This document shows positions 39,154 to 48,330 of a stretch of 64,000 nt of DNA, piece after piece. The DNA is taken from the NCBI RefSeq assembly GCF_019145195.1, contig NZ_JAHSTW010000001.1, positions 248,001 to 312,000 on the forward strand, read 5' to 3'. The position numbers and the translations under genes are program-made. Position 1 is the stretch's first letter, and every line of letters begins with the position of its first letter. This stretch comes from Pseudomonas siliginis. Its GTDB lineage: Bacteria; Pseudomonadota; Gammaproteobacteria; Pseudomonadales; Pseudomonadaceae. Under the pieces are notes generated by a model. That model was not told the DNA's origin. It saw only the letters and a program-made list of their open reading frames with translations, and did no database searches.

Positions 39154-40608
39154 TCAATATCTCCAGAAAACCGGGGTCACGAGCACCAACACCGTCAGGA
39201 TTTCCAACCGGCCTAGCAGCATGCCAACGGTGAGTAGCCATTTGGCCGCATCCGGCAGTGACGAGAAATTACCTGCCGGCCCGATGATTGTGCCCAGGCC
39301 GGGGCCGACGTTACACACCGCCGTAGCGGCACCGCTCAGGGCGGTAATCCAATCAAGCCCGATCAGAGCCAGGCCCAAAGCGATGGCGGCAATCGTGATG
39401 GTGAAAAAAAACGAGAAGGTCAGCAGCGAGCGGACGATTTCCTCGTCGATAGGATGACCGTTGTACTTTTTCTGAATCACGGCTCGGGGATGGATCAACT
39501 GCTTCAAGCTGCTGACCAGAAGCGCGGCAGCCACCTGAAAACGGAAGATTTTCAGCCCGCCTGCCGTTGAGCCGGAACAGCCACCGACGAAGGTCAGATA
39601 GAAAAACAGCAAAACAGCAAAGCTGCCCCACAAGGTGTAGTCGCCAACCGCAATTCCAGTGGTCGTGACAACCGAGGTCACATTGACCGCCACGATACGA
39701 AACGCGTCCCACCATCCGTAGTCGCTGTGCAAATACAGCCAGGTACCTACAGCCAGTGACGTGACGAGCAAGAATCCAATAAACCCGCGTACCTGGTGGT
39801 CCCTGATCAGCGCACGCCGATTGCCTCGACATGTAGCGACGTACAAGGTGAATGGCAGGCTGCCCAAGATCATGATGACTACCGCCACCCAGTGGATTGC
39901 TGGCTGCTCCCAGTGCCCGAGGGAGGAGTCCGACGTCGAGAACCCGCCGGTGGAGATCAACGACATTGCGTGGTTGATCGCTTCGAATGGGGTCATTCCT
40001 GCGAGCCAGAGCGCCAAAGTGCCGATACCCGTCAGGCCCAGATAGAGCAAAAGGATGTACTTGGCTGCGACATGAGAACGTGGTGTCACTTTCTCCGACC
40101 AGTCCGAGGACTCTGTCTGGAAAAGACGCATGCCGCCGACTCGCAAGAGCGGAAGAATCGCGACAGCCATGCCGATAAAACCGATCCCGCCTAGCCAGTG
40201 CAGCATGGAACGCCAGATCAACAAGCCGGGAGAGGCGCTATCCAGACCGGTGAGTACCGTCGAGCCAGTGGTTGTGATGCCCGACATCGTTTCAAAGAAC
40301 GCATCGGTGTAGCTGATATCGCTGATGAAAACCATTGGTAACGCTGCGAAGGCGCACACAACAACCCAGCTCGCGGTAGTCAGCAGGTACATGTCCCTGG
40401 GCCGAAGATTGCCAGTCTCCGGACGCCCTCGCACGATCAACAGCAGACCACAGATGAAGGTAATCAGACTCGACCAGAGAAAGGCCGACAGATCGTCGCT
40501 GCGCTCATGGACCACCAGCGTGAACATGGGTATAGCCATGCTTACCGCCAGGGTGATCAGAAAAATACCCAAGATGAAGCCGATAAGCCGAATTGCTGCG
40601 AGGGACAT
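39154..40608 (-). CDS. trkH: Potassium uptake protein TrkH
   Basis: A 484-residue inner-membrane K+ transporter of the TrkH/KtrB superfamily. It shows four selectivity-filter-like loops: TTGSTVL, STGGFST, TTTGIAVGD and CNVGPGLG. The IGFIGMAVAILPLL block and the GGCSGSTAGGLKIFR block are family marks. About ten membrane spans occur. It needs the NAD-binding regulator TrkA, which is not in the window. The start at 40608 is the one that matches the family opening SLAAIRLIGFILGIFLI; a frame 87 bases longer exists. Confidence 0.92.
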   Translation of the reverse strand: MSLAAIRLIGFILGIFLITLAVSMAIPMFTLVVHERSDDLSAFLWSSLITFICGLLLIVRGRPETGNLRPRDMYLLTTASWVVVCAFAALPMVFISDISYTDAFFETMSGITTTGSTVLTGLDSASPGLLIWRSMLHWLGGIGFIGMAVAILPLLRVGGMRLFQTESSDWSEKVTPRSHVAAKYILLLYLGLTGIGTLALWLAGMTPFEAINHAMSLISTGGFSTSDSSLGHWEQPAIHWVAVVIMILGSLPFTLYVATCRGNRRALIRDHQVRGFIGFLLVTSLAVGTWLYLHSDYGWWDAFRIVAVNVTSVVTTTGIAVGDYTLWGSFAVLLFFYLTFVGGCSGSTAGGLKIFRFQVAAALLVSSLKQLIHPRAVIQKKYNGHPIDEEIVRSLLTFSFFFTITIAAIALGLALIGLDWITALSGAATAVCNVGPGLGTIIGPAGNFSSLPDAAKWLLTVGMLLGRLEILTVLVLVTPVFWRY

Positions 40609-40892
40609 CACGATAGCGTTCCAAATTAGCGCCGCGCAGTATCGAATGCCCGCAATAAAGACTGCGTAAATTCTCCGTAAAATTTTTACCTGCAATCAGT
40701 CAGACTGCGGGAGTCAAAGCGTGGCTATGAGTCAATTACAGGCCTTCGCAACAGGCCAGAATCGGCAGAAGCCGCCAGTGCCAGCCCTCTTCGCATCAAA
40801 CGAGTCCCGGCCTGACGCTGCATGCTGCGCGTAAAATCTGGCTACAGCATGCAGCGCCGTGCAAACGGGTGTTGATCTGCGCTGATCGCTCA

Positions 40893-41183
40893 TCAGGAGG
40901 AAACGAGTTTCTCGTAATCAGAGAAGGGCTTGAGCGCGCAGTACTGCACGTGCAGCAGATTCCCTTTGACGTAAGGCAGCGCCTCGATGTAATCACGCGC
41001 CTCTTCGAAGGTGGCGGATTCCAGTTCAAACGCGGCACCGGGACCATCGGCCAGCCCATGAACTGCGCGCACGATACCGCCAGCGAAGCCTTGCCAAACG
41101 TGCACTACCTCCGGTTTCGCCAGCCGCTTGAAGTCTTCTGCCGCTCCATCAGCACGGCGAGTCAGAACCACGAAGGTTTTCAT
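40893..41183 (-). CDS. YciI/muconolactone isomerase-like small protein
   Basis: A 96-residue alpha/beta ferredoxin-like-fold protein. The opening MKTFVVLTRRADG and the YIEALPYVKGNLLHVQYCALKPF C-terminal half fit the YciI-like superfamily. Its start overlaps the stop of the NAD(P)H oxidoreductase gene (ATGA), so the two form an operon. A very strong GGAGGAGGTGA precedes the ATG. A partner role with the flavodoxin-fold protein, for example quinone or aromatic ring processing, is inference. Confidence 0.8.
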   Translation of the reverse strand: MKTFVVLTRRADGAAEDFKRLAKPEVVHVWQGFAGGIVRAVHGLADGPGAAFELESATFEEARDYIEALPYVKGNLLHVQYCALKPFSDYEKLVSS

Positions 41184-41998
41184 GTCACCTCCTCCGTTTT
41201 CAGCTGCTTGCGCTGGATTGTTTCACCATAAGCGACGTGCGCCATTATGCCGCTCTGGCCCACGGCTACATGCGGTTTAAGCTCATTGCGGGGAGTGTAG
41301 TCCCCACCGTTTTGGGGCCGGAAGGGTATTGGCGCATCTGTGAACAAATCCTCGAGTCGGGTGCGCCAAGCCTCTTTGGCTGCGACGGCATCTGCGGCGG
41401 TCAAGTTGCCAGTGCCGTATATGGCGAACGTCGGCAGCACATCGAACCCAGGAAAGTAGAGCGAGCCGTGCGTGATCGGAAACAGCAATTGCTCGAGTGG
41501 TCCGTTGATGCCGCGCGGCGAGTAGTCTTCTGCGGGGCCGCCGACAGCCACTGACAACATGGCCCGCTTGCCTTTGAAAGCGCCGTCACCATAGCGGTAG
41601 GCGTTGCCAGCGTCCTTGTAGCCGTGGGCGAGTCCGGCTGCCCAGACGCGATCTATCCATCCCTTCATGATGGCTGGCATGCCGTACCACCAAAGCGGAA
41701 ACTGGAAGATGACAACGTCTGCTGCTAGAACCTTGTCTTGCTCCGCCGCCACGTCAGAGCTTTGGCTGCGATGACGATAGGCGTGGGCGGACTCTGCTCC
41801 GAATGACAGCCGCTGAGGGTTGGCACGCTGAGGAAAGTCGTGCTCGTCAAATATCGCTTTCCAGCCCATGGCGTATAGATCGGATTGCAGGACCTCGTGT
41901 CCTTGCGCAGTCAAGCATTCAACAGACACATCCACCAGTTGCCGCGTTAGCGACGAAGGCTCGGGATGGGCATAGATGATCAGTACTTTTTTCGACAT
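41180..41998 (-). CDS. NAD(P)H-dependent flavodoxin-fold oxidoreductase (NQO1-like)
   Basis: A 272-residue flavodoxin-fold quinone reductase. The FMN/FAD motif AHPEPSSLTRQL follows the first strand KVLIIY, and the middle has FQFPLWWYGMPAIMKGWIDRVWAAG, the family signature of KefF/MdaB/NQO1-type proteins. It should reduce quinones or nitro compounds with NAD(P)H. The ATG at 41998 has GGAG about ten bases upstream. It is divergent from a LysR gene with 89 bases between starts, and shares a transcript with the YciI-like gene. Confidence 0.9.
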   Translation of the reverse strand: MSKKVLIIYAHPEPSSLTRQLVDVSVECLTAQGHEVLQSDLYAMGWKAIFDEHDFPQRANPQRLSFGAESAHAYRHRSQSSDVAAEQDKVLAADVVIFQFPLWWYGMPAIMKGWIDRVWAAGLAHGYKDAGNAYRYGDGAFKGKRAMLSVAVGGPAEDYSPRGINGPLEQLLFPITHGSLYFPGFDVLPTFAIYGTGNLTAADAVAAKEAWRTRLEDLFTDAPIPFRPQNGGDYTPRNELKPHVAVGQSGIMAHVAYGETIQRKQLKTEEVT

Positions 41999-42087
41999 GA
42001 AGGACGGCTCCGCTGTGATTTCGAAGGAGTGTCGCGGGGCTCGGGCCATCTGTGAAATCGCAAAATTTTGCTGCTAACATAAGATCG

Positions 42088-43011
42088 ATGGATACCAGAC
42101 GCCTTGATCTAAATCTGCTTGTGACGTTGGAGGCCCTTCTCATTGAGCAGAACGTGACCCGGGCTGCCGCCCGTCTGCATTTGAGCCAGCCAGCAGTCAG
42201 CGCTCAGTTGAGCCGTCTGCGCGACGTCTTCAACGACCCTCTTCTGATCCCCGCGCAGCGTGGAATGACGCCCACCGTCAAAGCCTTGGAGCTGCTCGTG
42301 CCGCTTCGCCAGGCACTTGACCAGGTAAGGGCGACCGTCACTACTCATCTGAATTTCGAGCCCGCGACGGCGAGCCTGACGGTATCAATCGCCTGCACGG
42401 ATTACGTGCAGGCGGTTTTGATCAAACATCTCGTTGTCGCCATGCGACGCGAAGCGCCGGGTGTCCGCATCGCACTGCGCATCCTGGACGTACCACAGCT
42501 GGAGCTGCAGATGACCCGCGGCGAGGTGGACCTGGCCGTGATAAACATGAATGGGGTTCCGCCCGCACTGCACTCGCAACACCTCTATGATGAGAGTTAC
42601 GTGCTCATCGGGCGTCGTGGGCATCCAAGCCTGCGCGCGGACCTGACCGTGGATGAGTTCGCGCAGCTGGAACATGTCGTGGTGTCACTGCGCGGCGGAG
42701 GCTTCTCTACCTCGGTGGATCACGCCTTGGTAGCGCACGGGCTGCGGCGTAACGTCGTTCATTCAGCGTCGTCATTTCTTCCAGTACCGGAGTTGGTCGC
42801 GCAGTCGGATTGTGTGGCCCTGGTTCCAAGTCGTCTTGTAGACGGTCGCAGCGAGCAACTGCTGTGCGTAGCCCCTCCCTTGCCGGTGGAAGGTTTTGCG
42901 ATTGGCTTGTTCTGGCATGAGCGGTCGGATGGGCATGCCGGCTTCAAATGGGCACGTGAGTTCATCACTCTCGTGGCCGATTCTCGTGCATCCGATTATG
43001 GCAACCCATGA
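42088..43011 (+). CDS. LysR-family transcriptional regulator (NodD/NahR-like)
   Basis: A 307-residue LysR regulator. The helix-turn-helix is in NVTRAAARLHLSQPAVSAQLSRLRDVFNDPLL, preceded by DLNLLVTLEALL, the NahR/NodD-like opening. The effector domain includes LTVSIACTDYVQAVLI. It is divergent from the NAD(P)H oxidoreductase operon, which is its likely target. ATG at 42088 is chosen over a GTG 36 bases upstream because it keeps the family start MDTRRLDLNLL. Confidence 0.9.
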   Translation: MDTRRLDLNLLVTLEALLIEQNVTRAAARLHLSQPAVSAQLSRLRDVFNDPLLIPAQRGMTPTVKALELLVPLRQALDQVRATVTTHLNFEPATASLTVSIACTDYVQAVLIKHLVVAMRREAPGVRIALRILDVPQLELQMTRGEVDLAVINMNGVPPALHSQHLYDESYVLIGRRGHPSLRADLTVDEFAQLEHVVVSLRGGGFSTSVDHALVAHGLRRNVVHSASSFLPVPELVAQSDCVALVPSRLVDGRSEQLLCVAPPLPVEGFAIGLFWHERSDGHAGFKWAREFITLVADSRASDYGNP

Positions 43012-43216
43012 ACTCTGACAACCTCGAAACCCGTCCAGACAAGCTAGCGTGTCGAGTACTCGATAGGTCAAAGGCTCGCTGGTTGGCTCGCTCTCGCAAG
43101 CTCGTTGAGGCAATAAACCTACATCCATCTACGTATGGCCGATTATGGTTTTATCGGCATACCTGAATGACTGTTTTTGGCCGGAAGCTGCCTCCCACGC
43201 AGCGAACCGTGAATGG

Positions 43217-43528
43217 TCACTCGTCAAACAAGGTCCAGCCATGGCAAATGCCGGCAAAGTCTTTTGCCGTAAAAAATAATGTCAGTTCCTTTGGGTCAAA
43301 TTCTTTGTAGAGCCAATGCCCAGGAATGGGGCCTCTCGTTATCACGTATTCCAAGCGGTATTTTTGAACAGGTCCAAAACCGAAGGAGCGTGAATTCAAC
43401 TCAAACCGGTCACCTCTGTTGAGCGCCCATAGCTTTTCAACAAGGCAGTCATCAAACACCACCTCTCCCGCTACCTCAACGAGATACTTTGAATGAAGTT
43501 TCTGTTGAAGCCTAACGCTTCTGGCCAT
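43217..43528 (-). CDS. Uncharacterised 103-residue protein
   Basis: I do not recognise this protein. It is soluble and rich in beta strands and aromatic residues (RFELNSRSFGFG, YRLEYVITRGPIPGHWLYKEF). AGAGG lies about eight bases before the ATG at 43528. It is isolated between the LysR gene and the folE operon. Function unknown. Confidence 0.5.
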   Translation of the reverse strand: MARSVRLQQKLHSKYLVEVAGEVVFDDCLVEKLWALNRGDRFELNSRSFGFGPVQKYRLEYVITRGPIPGHWLYKEFDPKELTLFFTAKDFAGICHGWTLFDE

Positions 43529-43883
43529 GCATCAACCTACCTCTGAACAGTCCGAGCATCGGCACAATAATACTTGAACATGATGATGACCGCTGTGGGT
43601 TGGAAAAAAGTGCGTTGGGCATCCGCTTTTGGTCGATAGCTGCCATCCGCCACCGGCAGCTATCAGCCGAGATGCCCGTACATCTGGCCCAAGCAAGCCA
43701 CTCACCAAACCTGGCCCCAGGTTTGTCGTGTCTAAACTCCCAAACCCGCACAAAAAAACCACCGATGCGTTGTCAGTTGATCCTTTTCAGCCTATCTTCA
43801 ATAAAACCTATACAGCCAACCTGTATGCGTACAACCTTTTCGCCCGACAGTATCCCTAACCCGCACCGCCACGAGTAACCCGA
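43529..43883. other. 355-base promoter region before folE
   Basis: No convincing gene. The right part holds inverted repeats described separately and a possible promoter, TTGATC at 43778 followed 17 bases later by AATAAA. Confidence 0.5.
43810..43833. promoter_or_regulatory. Overlapping palindromes upstream of folE (possible MerR-type operator)
   Basis: ATACAG and CTGTAT form a perfect inverted repeat with a five-base spacer at 43810-43826. TGTA-TGCG-TACA at 43822-43833 overlaps it. The pair lies 50-75 bases before the folE start. TGTA/TACA half-sites are typical of MerR/LitR-type operators; no regulator gene is adjacent. Confidence 0.4.
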
Positions 43884-44441
43884 ATGAGCCCACTACTAGC
43901 CAGCCATTACCGTGAAATCCTCGTTGGCGTCGGTGAGAACCCGGAACGCGAGGGTTTGCTGGACACGCCCCAGCGCGCCGCCAAGGCGATGCAATACCTG
44001 TGCAACGGTTACGCGATGAGCCTGGAAGACGTCACCAACGGTGCGCTGTTCGAGTCGCAGAGCGATGAGATGGTGATCGTCAGCGACATCGAGCTCTATT
44101 CGCTGTGTGAGCACCATATGCTGCCGTTTATCGGCAAGGCGCATGTGGCGTACATCCCCACTGGCCGGGTGCTGGGGCTGTCCAAGGTGGCACGGGTGGT
44201 CGACATGTTCGCGCGGCGTCTGCAGATCCAGGAAAACCTTACTCGGCAAATTGCTCAGGCGATCCAGCAGATCACCGATGCCGCCGGTGTCGCGGTGGTC
44301 ATTGAAGCCAGGCACATGTGCATGATGATGCGCGGCGTCGAGAAGCAGAATTCGATCATGACCTCCTCGGTCATGCTCGGTGCCTTTCGCGATAGCTCGA
44401 CGACGCGGCAGGAATTTCTCCAGCTCATCGGACGGCGCTAG
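43884..44441 (+). CDS. folE: GTP cyclohydrolase I
   Basis: A 185-residue GTP cyclohydrolase I. It converts GTP to 7,8-dihydroneopterin triphosphate, the first step to tetrahydrofolate and pterins. The zinc ligands Cys75, His78 and Cys146 are in [10 protein letters not shown] and [22 protein letters not shown] and [25 protein letters not shown] complete the signature. It is shorter at the N-terminus than the E. coli enzyme, like other pseudomonad copies. It heads an operon with three genes not needed for folate, suggesting a stress- or light-related paralogue rather than the housekeeping one. Confidence 0.93.
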   Translation: MSPLLASHYREILVGVGENPEREGLLDTPQRAAKAMQYLCNGYAMSLEDVTNGALFESQSDEMVIVSDIELYSLCEHHMLPFIGKAHVAYIPTGRVLGLSKVARVVDMFARRLQIQENLTRQIAQAIQQITDAAGVAVVIEARHMCMMMRGVEKQNSIMTSSVMLGAFRDSSTTRQEFLQLIGRR

Positions 44442-44486
44442 GCCTATACACAATCTGTTACCTGTACAAGCTCAAGGAGTAGGCAC

Positions 44487-45029
44487 ATGACCCGATTTCT
44501 GCTGCTGTTAGGACTGGCGCTCAGCATCGCAAGCTGCGGCAGTGTCGATGTTGCTCGTTATGCGGATCAGCAACCGGCATTGAGTTTGGAGCAGTTCTTC
44601 AGCCAGCCCGTCAAAGCCTGGGGGATGTTTCAGAAACGCAACGGCGAAGTGGTCAAGCGTTTCGAGGTCGATATCGCCAGCCGTCGTGAAGGTGAAAACC
44701 TGATCCTCGACGAGCGCTTCCGTTACAGCGACGGCACCCGTGAGCGTCGGGTCTGGACACTCACTCCTGGCGGCAATGGTCAGTGGAGCGGTCGCGCGCA
44801 TGATGTGGTCGGTGTCGCACAGGGCCAGATTGCTGGTAACACCTTCCACTGGCGTTATCGCCTGAACCTGCCAGTTGATGATTCGACCTATGAGATGAGC
44901 ATGGACGACTGGATGTACCTGGTCGACGAAGACACGTTGATCAACCGCACCCGTATGTCCAAGTGGGGTTTCGAAGTCGGTCAGGTGACGGTGTTCTTCC
45001 GTCGTCAGAGCGCTGGAGCGAACCCATGA
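44487..45029 (+). CDS. DUF3833 lipoprotein
   Basis: A 180-residue lipoprotein. The N-terminus is MTRFLLLLGLALSIASCGS, with a lipobox ending at Cys17. The rest is a DUF3833 domain: QPALSLEQFFSQPVKAWGMFQ in pieces, FRYSDGTRERRVWTL, YEMSMDDWMYLVDEDTLINR. Such proteins resemble lipocalins and probably bind a lipid or small molecule in the envelope. AAGGAG precedes the ATG. The stop overlaps the SDR start by ATGA. It is found with folE and SDR genes in pseudomonads. Confidence 0.88.
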   Translation: MTRFLLLLGLALSIASCGSVDVARYADQQPALSLEQFFSQPVKAWGMFQKRNGEVVKRFEVDIASRREGENLILDERFRYSDGTRERRVWTLTPGGNGQWSGRAHDVVGVAQGQIAGNTFHWRYRLNLPVDDSTYEMSMDDWMYLVDEDTLINRTRMSKWGFEVGQVTVFFRRQSAGANP

Positions 45030-45736
45030 GCAGTGGGTTGACCCTGGCCTCGTTCGGCGACGGTTATCGCGCCTTGGTGATCGGTGCCAGTGGCGCCCTC
45101 GGCACGGCGTTCTGCCAACATTTGAACCAGGATCCACGCTGCGCCAGCGTCCGTGCGCTGGGACGCAAAACTGTGCCGAAGCTCGACCTCGAGCAGCCCG
45201 AAACGATCGCCAGCGCGGCCGCCGAACTGGCAGGCGAAGCGCCCTATCACCTGATCATTCACGCGGCCGGCCTCCTCCATCGCGACCAAGTCAAGCCGGA
45301 AAAAAGCTACAGCGCAATCGAAGCCGAGTCGCTGCAGGCCGTGTTTCAAGTCAACACGCTGGGGCCTGCATTGCTGCTGCGCGACTTTCTGCCATTGCTT
45401 GCGCCTCAAGGCGCGATGGCGATGCTGTCGGCGAAAGTCGGCAGCATCGGCGACAACCGTTTGGGCGGCTGGTACGCCTATCGCGCCTCCAAGGCTGCGC
45501 TGAACATGCTGATCAAGACCGCCGCCATCGAGCTTTCGCGCACTCGACCGCAGAGTCGTTTGCTCAGTCTGCACCCAGGCACGGTGGTCTCGCCGTTGTC
45601 GCAACCTTTTCGCGGAGCCTCGAGCGCCCGCCCGGCAGACATTGCCGCCGGGCAATTACTGAGTCTGATTGACACGCTGACGCCGGCCGACAGCGGCCAT
45701 TTCTTCGCCTACGATGGAGAACGCCTGCCCTGGTAG
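45026..45736 (+). CDS. SDR-family oxidoreductase (C-factor-like)
   Basis: A 236-residue classical short-chain dehydrogenase. The cofactor motif is VIGASGALGTAF at about 19-30, NTLGPALLLRDFLPLL is the NAG-equivalent region, and the catalytic triad is SAKVG (Ser) with YAYRASKAAL (YxxxK). It resembles the C-signal/CsgA-like SDRs. The ATG at 45026 overlaps the DUF3833 stop, so it belongs to the folE operon. Its substrate may be a pterin or other carbonyl compound, which is inference from folE linkage. Confidence 0.88.
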   Translation: MSSGLTLASFGDGYRALVIGASGALGTAFCQHLNQDPRCASVRALGRKTVPKLDLEQPETIASAAAELAGEAPYHLIIHAAGLLHRDQVKPEKSYSAIEAESLQAVFQVNTLGPALLLRDFLPLLAPQGAMAMLSAKVGSIGDNRLGGWYAYRASKAALNMLIKTAAIELSRTRPQSRLLSLHPGTVVSPLSQPFRGASSARPADIAAGQLLSLIDTLTPADSGHFFAYDGERLPW

Positions 45737-45750
45737 GCAAGGAGTGAAGC

Positions 45751-46056
45751 ATGAATCTGCAAACCCTCACCGAACGTGCGGCCAACAGTGAAGTTCGCGA
45801 ACTCGAGCTGCTGTCACTCGAAGGTGGTTTTTATCTGGCGAGGATTCGCGTGGATCAGGGCCAGTTCACCTTGCTCGATGACGCGGCCAAGCCAATGCAC
45901 CTGCGTTCGATCACCCACCTGCGCGACTTGCTGCAGACCGTGCCAGCGTTTCCCTGCGTGCTGGTGCAGCAATGCGTGCACGACGAAATGTGCGGTCGGG
46001 ATTCAGGGCCGGTTGAAGAGCTGCGCATTCCATTTTCGCTGACCACGCCTTTATGA
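45751..46056 (+). CDS. DUF6482 family protein
   Basis: A 101-residue small protein of the DUF6482 family. It has no signal peptide and reads as an alpha/beta fold with a CVLVQQCVHDEMCG segment carrying three cysteines. AAGGAGTGAAGC precedes the ATG at 45751, 14 bases after the SDR stop. It is the last gene of the folE operon, closed by a hairpin. Function unknown. Confidence 0.8.
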   Translation: MNLQTLTERAANSEVRELELLSLEGGFYLARIRVDQGQFTLLDDAAKPMHLRSITHLRDLLQTVPAFPCVLVQQCVHDEMCGRDSGPVEELRIPFSLTTPL

Positions 46057-46099
46057 GGCTCAAGCGCGGCGAGCACTGAATGGCAGGCTGATAAGGCGC

Positions 46100-46119
46100 G
46101 CGTCGCCCGCGGGCGACGC
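46100..46119. terminator. Terminator-like palindrome after folE operon
   Basis: GCGTCGCCCGCGGGCGACGC is a perfect 20-base palindrome followed by ATTTATC. It lies 44 bases after the DUF6482 stop. Confidence 0.7.
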
Positions 46120-46182
46120 ATTTATCGAACCCCTGCCCCGTCCACGGGTCTGCTTCACATCGATTCCCTGGAAGTAAACCCC

Positions 46183-46986
46183 ATGTCCACTCAACACACG
46201 CTTGTCCTGCTTGCCCGAGGCGGATACGCCGCGCGCGGCGTTCTGTATCTGATTATCGGCATCTTCGCGCTGCTGGCGGCGCACGACTCCACCAAACCGA
46301 AAGACAGTCACAAAAGCCTTGAAGCATTGCTCAGCCAGTCGTTCGGCTACGTGCTGATCGGTGTTGTGGTCGCCGGCCTGCTGGCCTTCGCCGCCTGGCG
46401 TGCGCTGCAAGCGATCCGCGATGTCGACCACCACGGCAGCGAGTTCAAAGGCCTGGTCATTCGCGCAGGTCTGCTCGCCGGCGGTCTGGTCAACGCGGCG
46501 CTGGCCTTCTTTGCCTTGGGTCTGTTGGTGAGTGGTCTCAGGAGTTCGGGCGGCTCCGGCGATGGCAAGACCAAGGATCTGCTCGCGCAGCTGTTGTCAT
46601 TCGAGCATTCGAACCTGTTGATCTACCTGATTGCGCTGATTCCGCTGGGTGTCGGTATCGCCCACATCATCAAAGGCTGGAAGGCCACGTTCGAGAAATA
46701 CTTCGAAGCGGATGACGAAGTGATGCGCTACGTGCGCCCGGTGTCGCGCTTTGGCTTGATCGCCCGCGGCGTGGTGTTTATCGAGATTGCAGTGTTGATG
46801 GCGGTCAGCGGCTCGGTTTACCAGGCAACCAATCCACCCGGCATGAAGGAAGCGCTGGACGCTTTGCAGAATCTGCCGGCAGGCGGCGTGCTGTTGATGC
46901 TGATGGCCTTGGGGCTGATCGCATTTTCGGTGTACAGCTTTTCCGAAGCCGCCTGGCGCAGAATCGAAATGGATGTGCCGTTGTAA
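46183..46986 (+). CDS. DUF1206 integral membrane protein
   Basis: A 267-residue inner-membrane protein with six spans in three repeated two-helix units, each opening with an LARxGYAARGVLYLIIG-like sequence (residues about 8-30, 90-115 and 190-215), which is the DUF1206 triple-repeat pattern. Function unknown. GGAAG lies nine bases before the ATG at 46183. A strong terminator follows the stop. It is separated from the folE operon by a hairpin and may have its own promoter. Confidence 0.88.
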   Translation: MSTQHTLVLLARGGYAARGVLYLIIGIFALLAAHDSTKPKDSHKSLEALLSQSFGYVLIGVVVAGLLAFAAWRALQAIRDVDHHGSEFKGLVIRAGLLAGGLVNAALAFFALGLLVSGLRSSGGSGDGKTKDLLAQLLSFEHSNLLIYLIALIPLGVGIAHIIKGWKATFEKYFEADDEVMRYVRPVSRFGLIARGVVFIEIAVLMAVSGSVYQATNPPGMKEALDALQNLPAGGVLLMLMALGLIAFSVYSFSEAAWRRIEMDVPL

Positions 46987-46995
46987 GCGGCGAAT

Positions 46996-47017
46996 CGAGG
47001 GGGCGTGTGCCCCCTCG
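46996..47017. terminator. Bidirectional terminator
   Basis: A nine-bp stem CGAGGGGGC / GCCCCCTCG with a GTGT loop, followed by ACTTTTCG on the plus strand. It lies between the convergent DUF1206 and NRAMP-like genes. Confidence 0.85.
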
Positions 47018-47028
47018 ACTTTTCGTCA

Positions 47029-48330
47029 TCAAGTAAACAGATCAACGCCCAACTGGAACGCTACCCATAGCGCCAGACCTGTAGCAAACATCAGCGCGAT
47101 GTTTTCAAACAGGTTGTTGCGGTATTGCTTGTCCAGCAGCGATTTCTGGTTGGACATGATCAGCAGGCCCAGGGAAATCACCGGTAAACCAATGATGTTC
47201 AATGCGCTGACACCAATGGTCAGAGTCACGAAATCCGGCATGCCCGGCATCGACCAGATCAGCGGCGTGACCAGGATGAACAGCATGAACCACTTGTGCA
47301 TCGGGTCATGATGGAACTCTTTGCCGTACTTCTCGCGACGCTCAGGACGAACATGCTGGAAGGCATCGGTGATCAGCATCGGAAACGCTGTGGTCTTGCC
47401 TGAAATACTGGCGAACAGTGTCGCGAACACGCCGATGAAGAACACGTACCAGCCGATCGGGCCGAAGAAGATTTCCAGCGCTTTGCCCAGATCGCCCAAG
47501 GTTTTCACCTCGATGCCGTTGGGGCGGAGGATTTCCGCACCGACGATCCAGATCGCCAGGTTGATGATGATCCCGACGAACACCGCAAACAGCAGGTCGT
47601 TACGCTGAATGCGCTTGTGCTGCGGCCCGGTCCAGCCTTTCTGGCGCATGACATACGGGTGCACGAAGTTGGCAATCGAGCCGGCGACCGCGCCGATTAC
47701 CGAGACCGCCACCAGCAACGCGCCATGCACGCCTTCGTCCGGTGGAATGCTGAAGCCGATGGTGCCTTTGATGATGCCTGTGACATCCGGGCCGGACATC
47801 ACCGCCAGGGCGATGAACGCCAGGGTCATGATCGCCAGCAGCAGCTTCATCACGCCTTCGATCATCGTGTAGATGTTGCGCCCGACCAGCATCCAGACCG
47901 CCAGCACCACCGCCACCGAGCACAGCAATGGCTGATCGATCTTGAACAGCATCGCCAGCGACTCCCCTGCCCCCTTGATCATGTAGGCGTTCATCAAGTG
48001 CCCCATCAACAAGGCATAAACCAGCATGAACCAGGCAAACACCGGGTTGAGCTGGGCGTAGCCCTGCAGAATGGTCATGCCCTGGTTATTGCACAGCTGG
48101 AACCGGGCAATGATGTTGACGATCAAGTATCTCAACAGCAAAGAGACCGCCAGCACCCACATCATCGCGTAGCCGTAGTTCGCACCGGCCACTGAAGACG
48201 TGATGAGATCGCCCGCACCGAGCCACGACAGCACGGCGATAATGCCGGGGCCGAGCAGTTTCAGCGTACGCAGGAAAAGGTTTTGCGGTTTCGCAGCGGC
48301 CTGATGATCGAGTGGAGCCATGCTCGTCAT
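47029..48330 (-). CDS. NRAMP-like transporter with altered metal-site motifs
   Basis: A 433-residue membrane protein with about 11 spans. The order of blocks follows the NRAMP fold (LKLLGPGIIAVLSWLGAGDLITSS, GYAMMWVLAVSLLLRY, ISGKTTAFPMLITDAF). The DPGN motif that holds the metal is replaced by Gly38-Ala39-Gly40-Asp41, and in helix 6 the usual MPH region reads NFVHPYVM (221-228). So it may not carry manganese or iron as canonical MntH does. GGAG lies eight bases before the ATG at 48330. Superfamily is sure, substrate is not. Confidence 0.85.
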   Translation of the reverse strand: MTSMAPLDHQAAAKPQNLFLRTLKLLGPGIIAVLSWLGAGDLITSSVAGANYGYAMMWVLAVSLLLRYLIVNIIARFQLCNNQGMTILQGYAQLNPVFAWFMLVYALLMGHLMNAYMIKGAGESLAMLFKIDQPLLCSVAVVLAVWMLVGRNIYTMIEGVMKLLLAIMTLAFIALAVMSGPDVTGIIKGTIGFSIPPDEGVHGALLVAVSVIGAVAGSIANFVHPYVMRQKGWTGPQHKRIQRNDLLFAVFVGIIINLAIWIVGAEILRPNGIEVKTLGDLGKALEIFFGPIGWYVFFIGVFATLFASISGKTTAFPMLITDAFQHVRPERREKYGKEFHHDPMHKWFMLFILVTPLIWSMPGMPDFVTLTIGVSALNIIGLPVISLGLLIMSNQKSLLDKQYRNNLFENIALMFATGLALWVAFQLGVDLFT

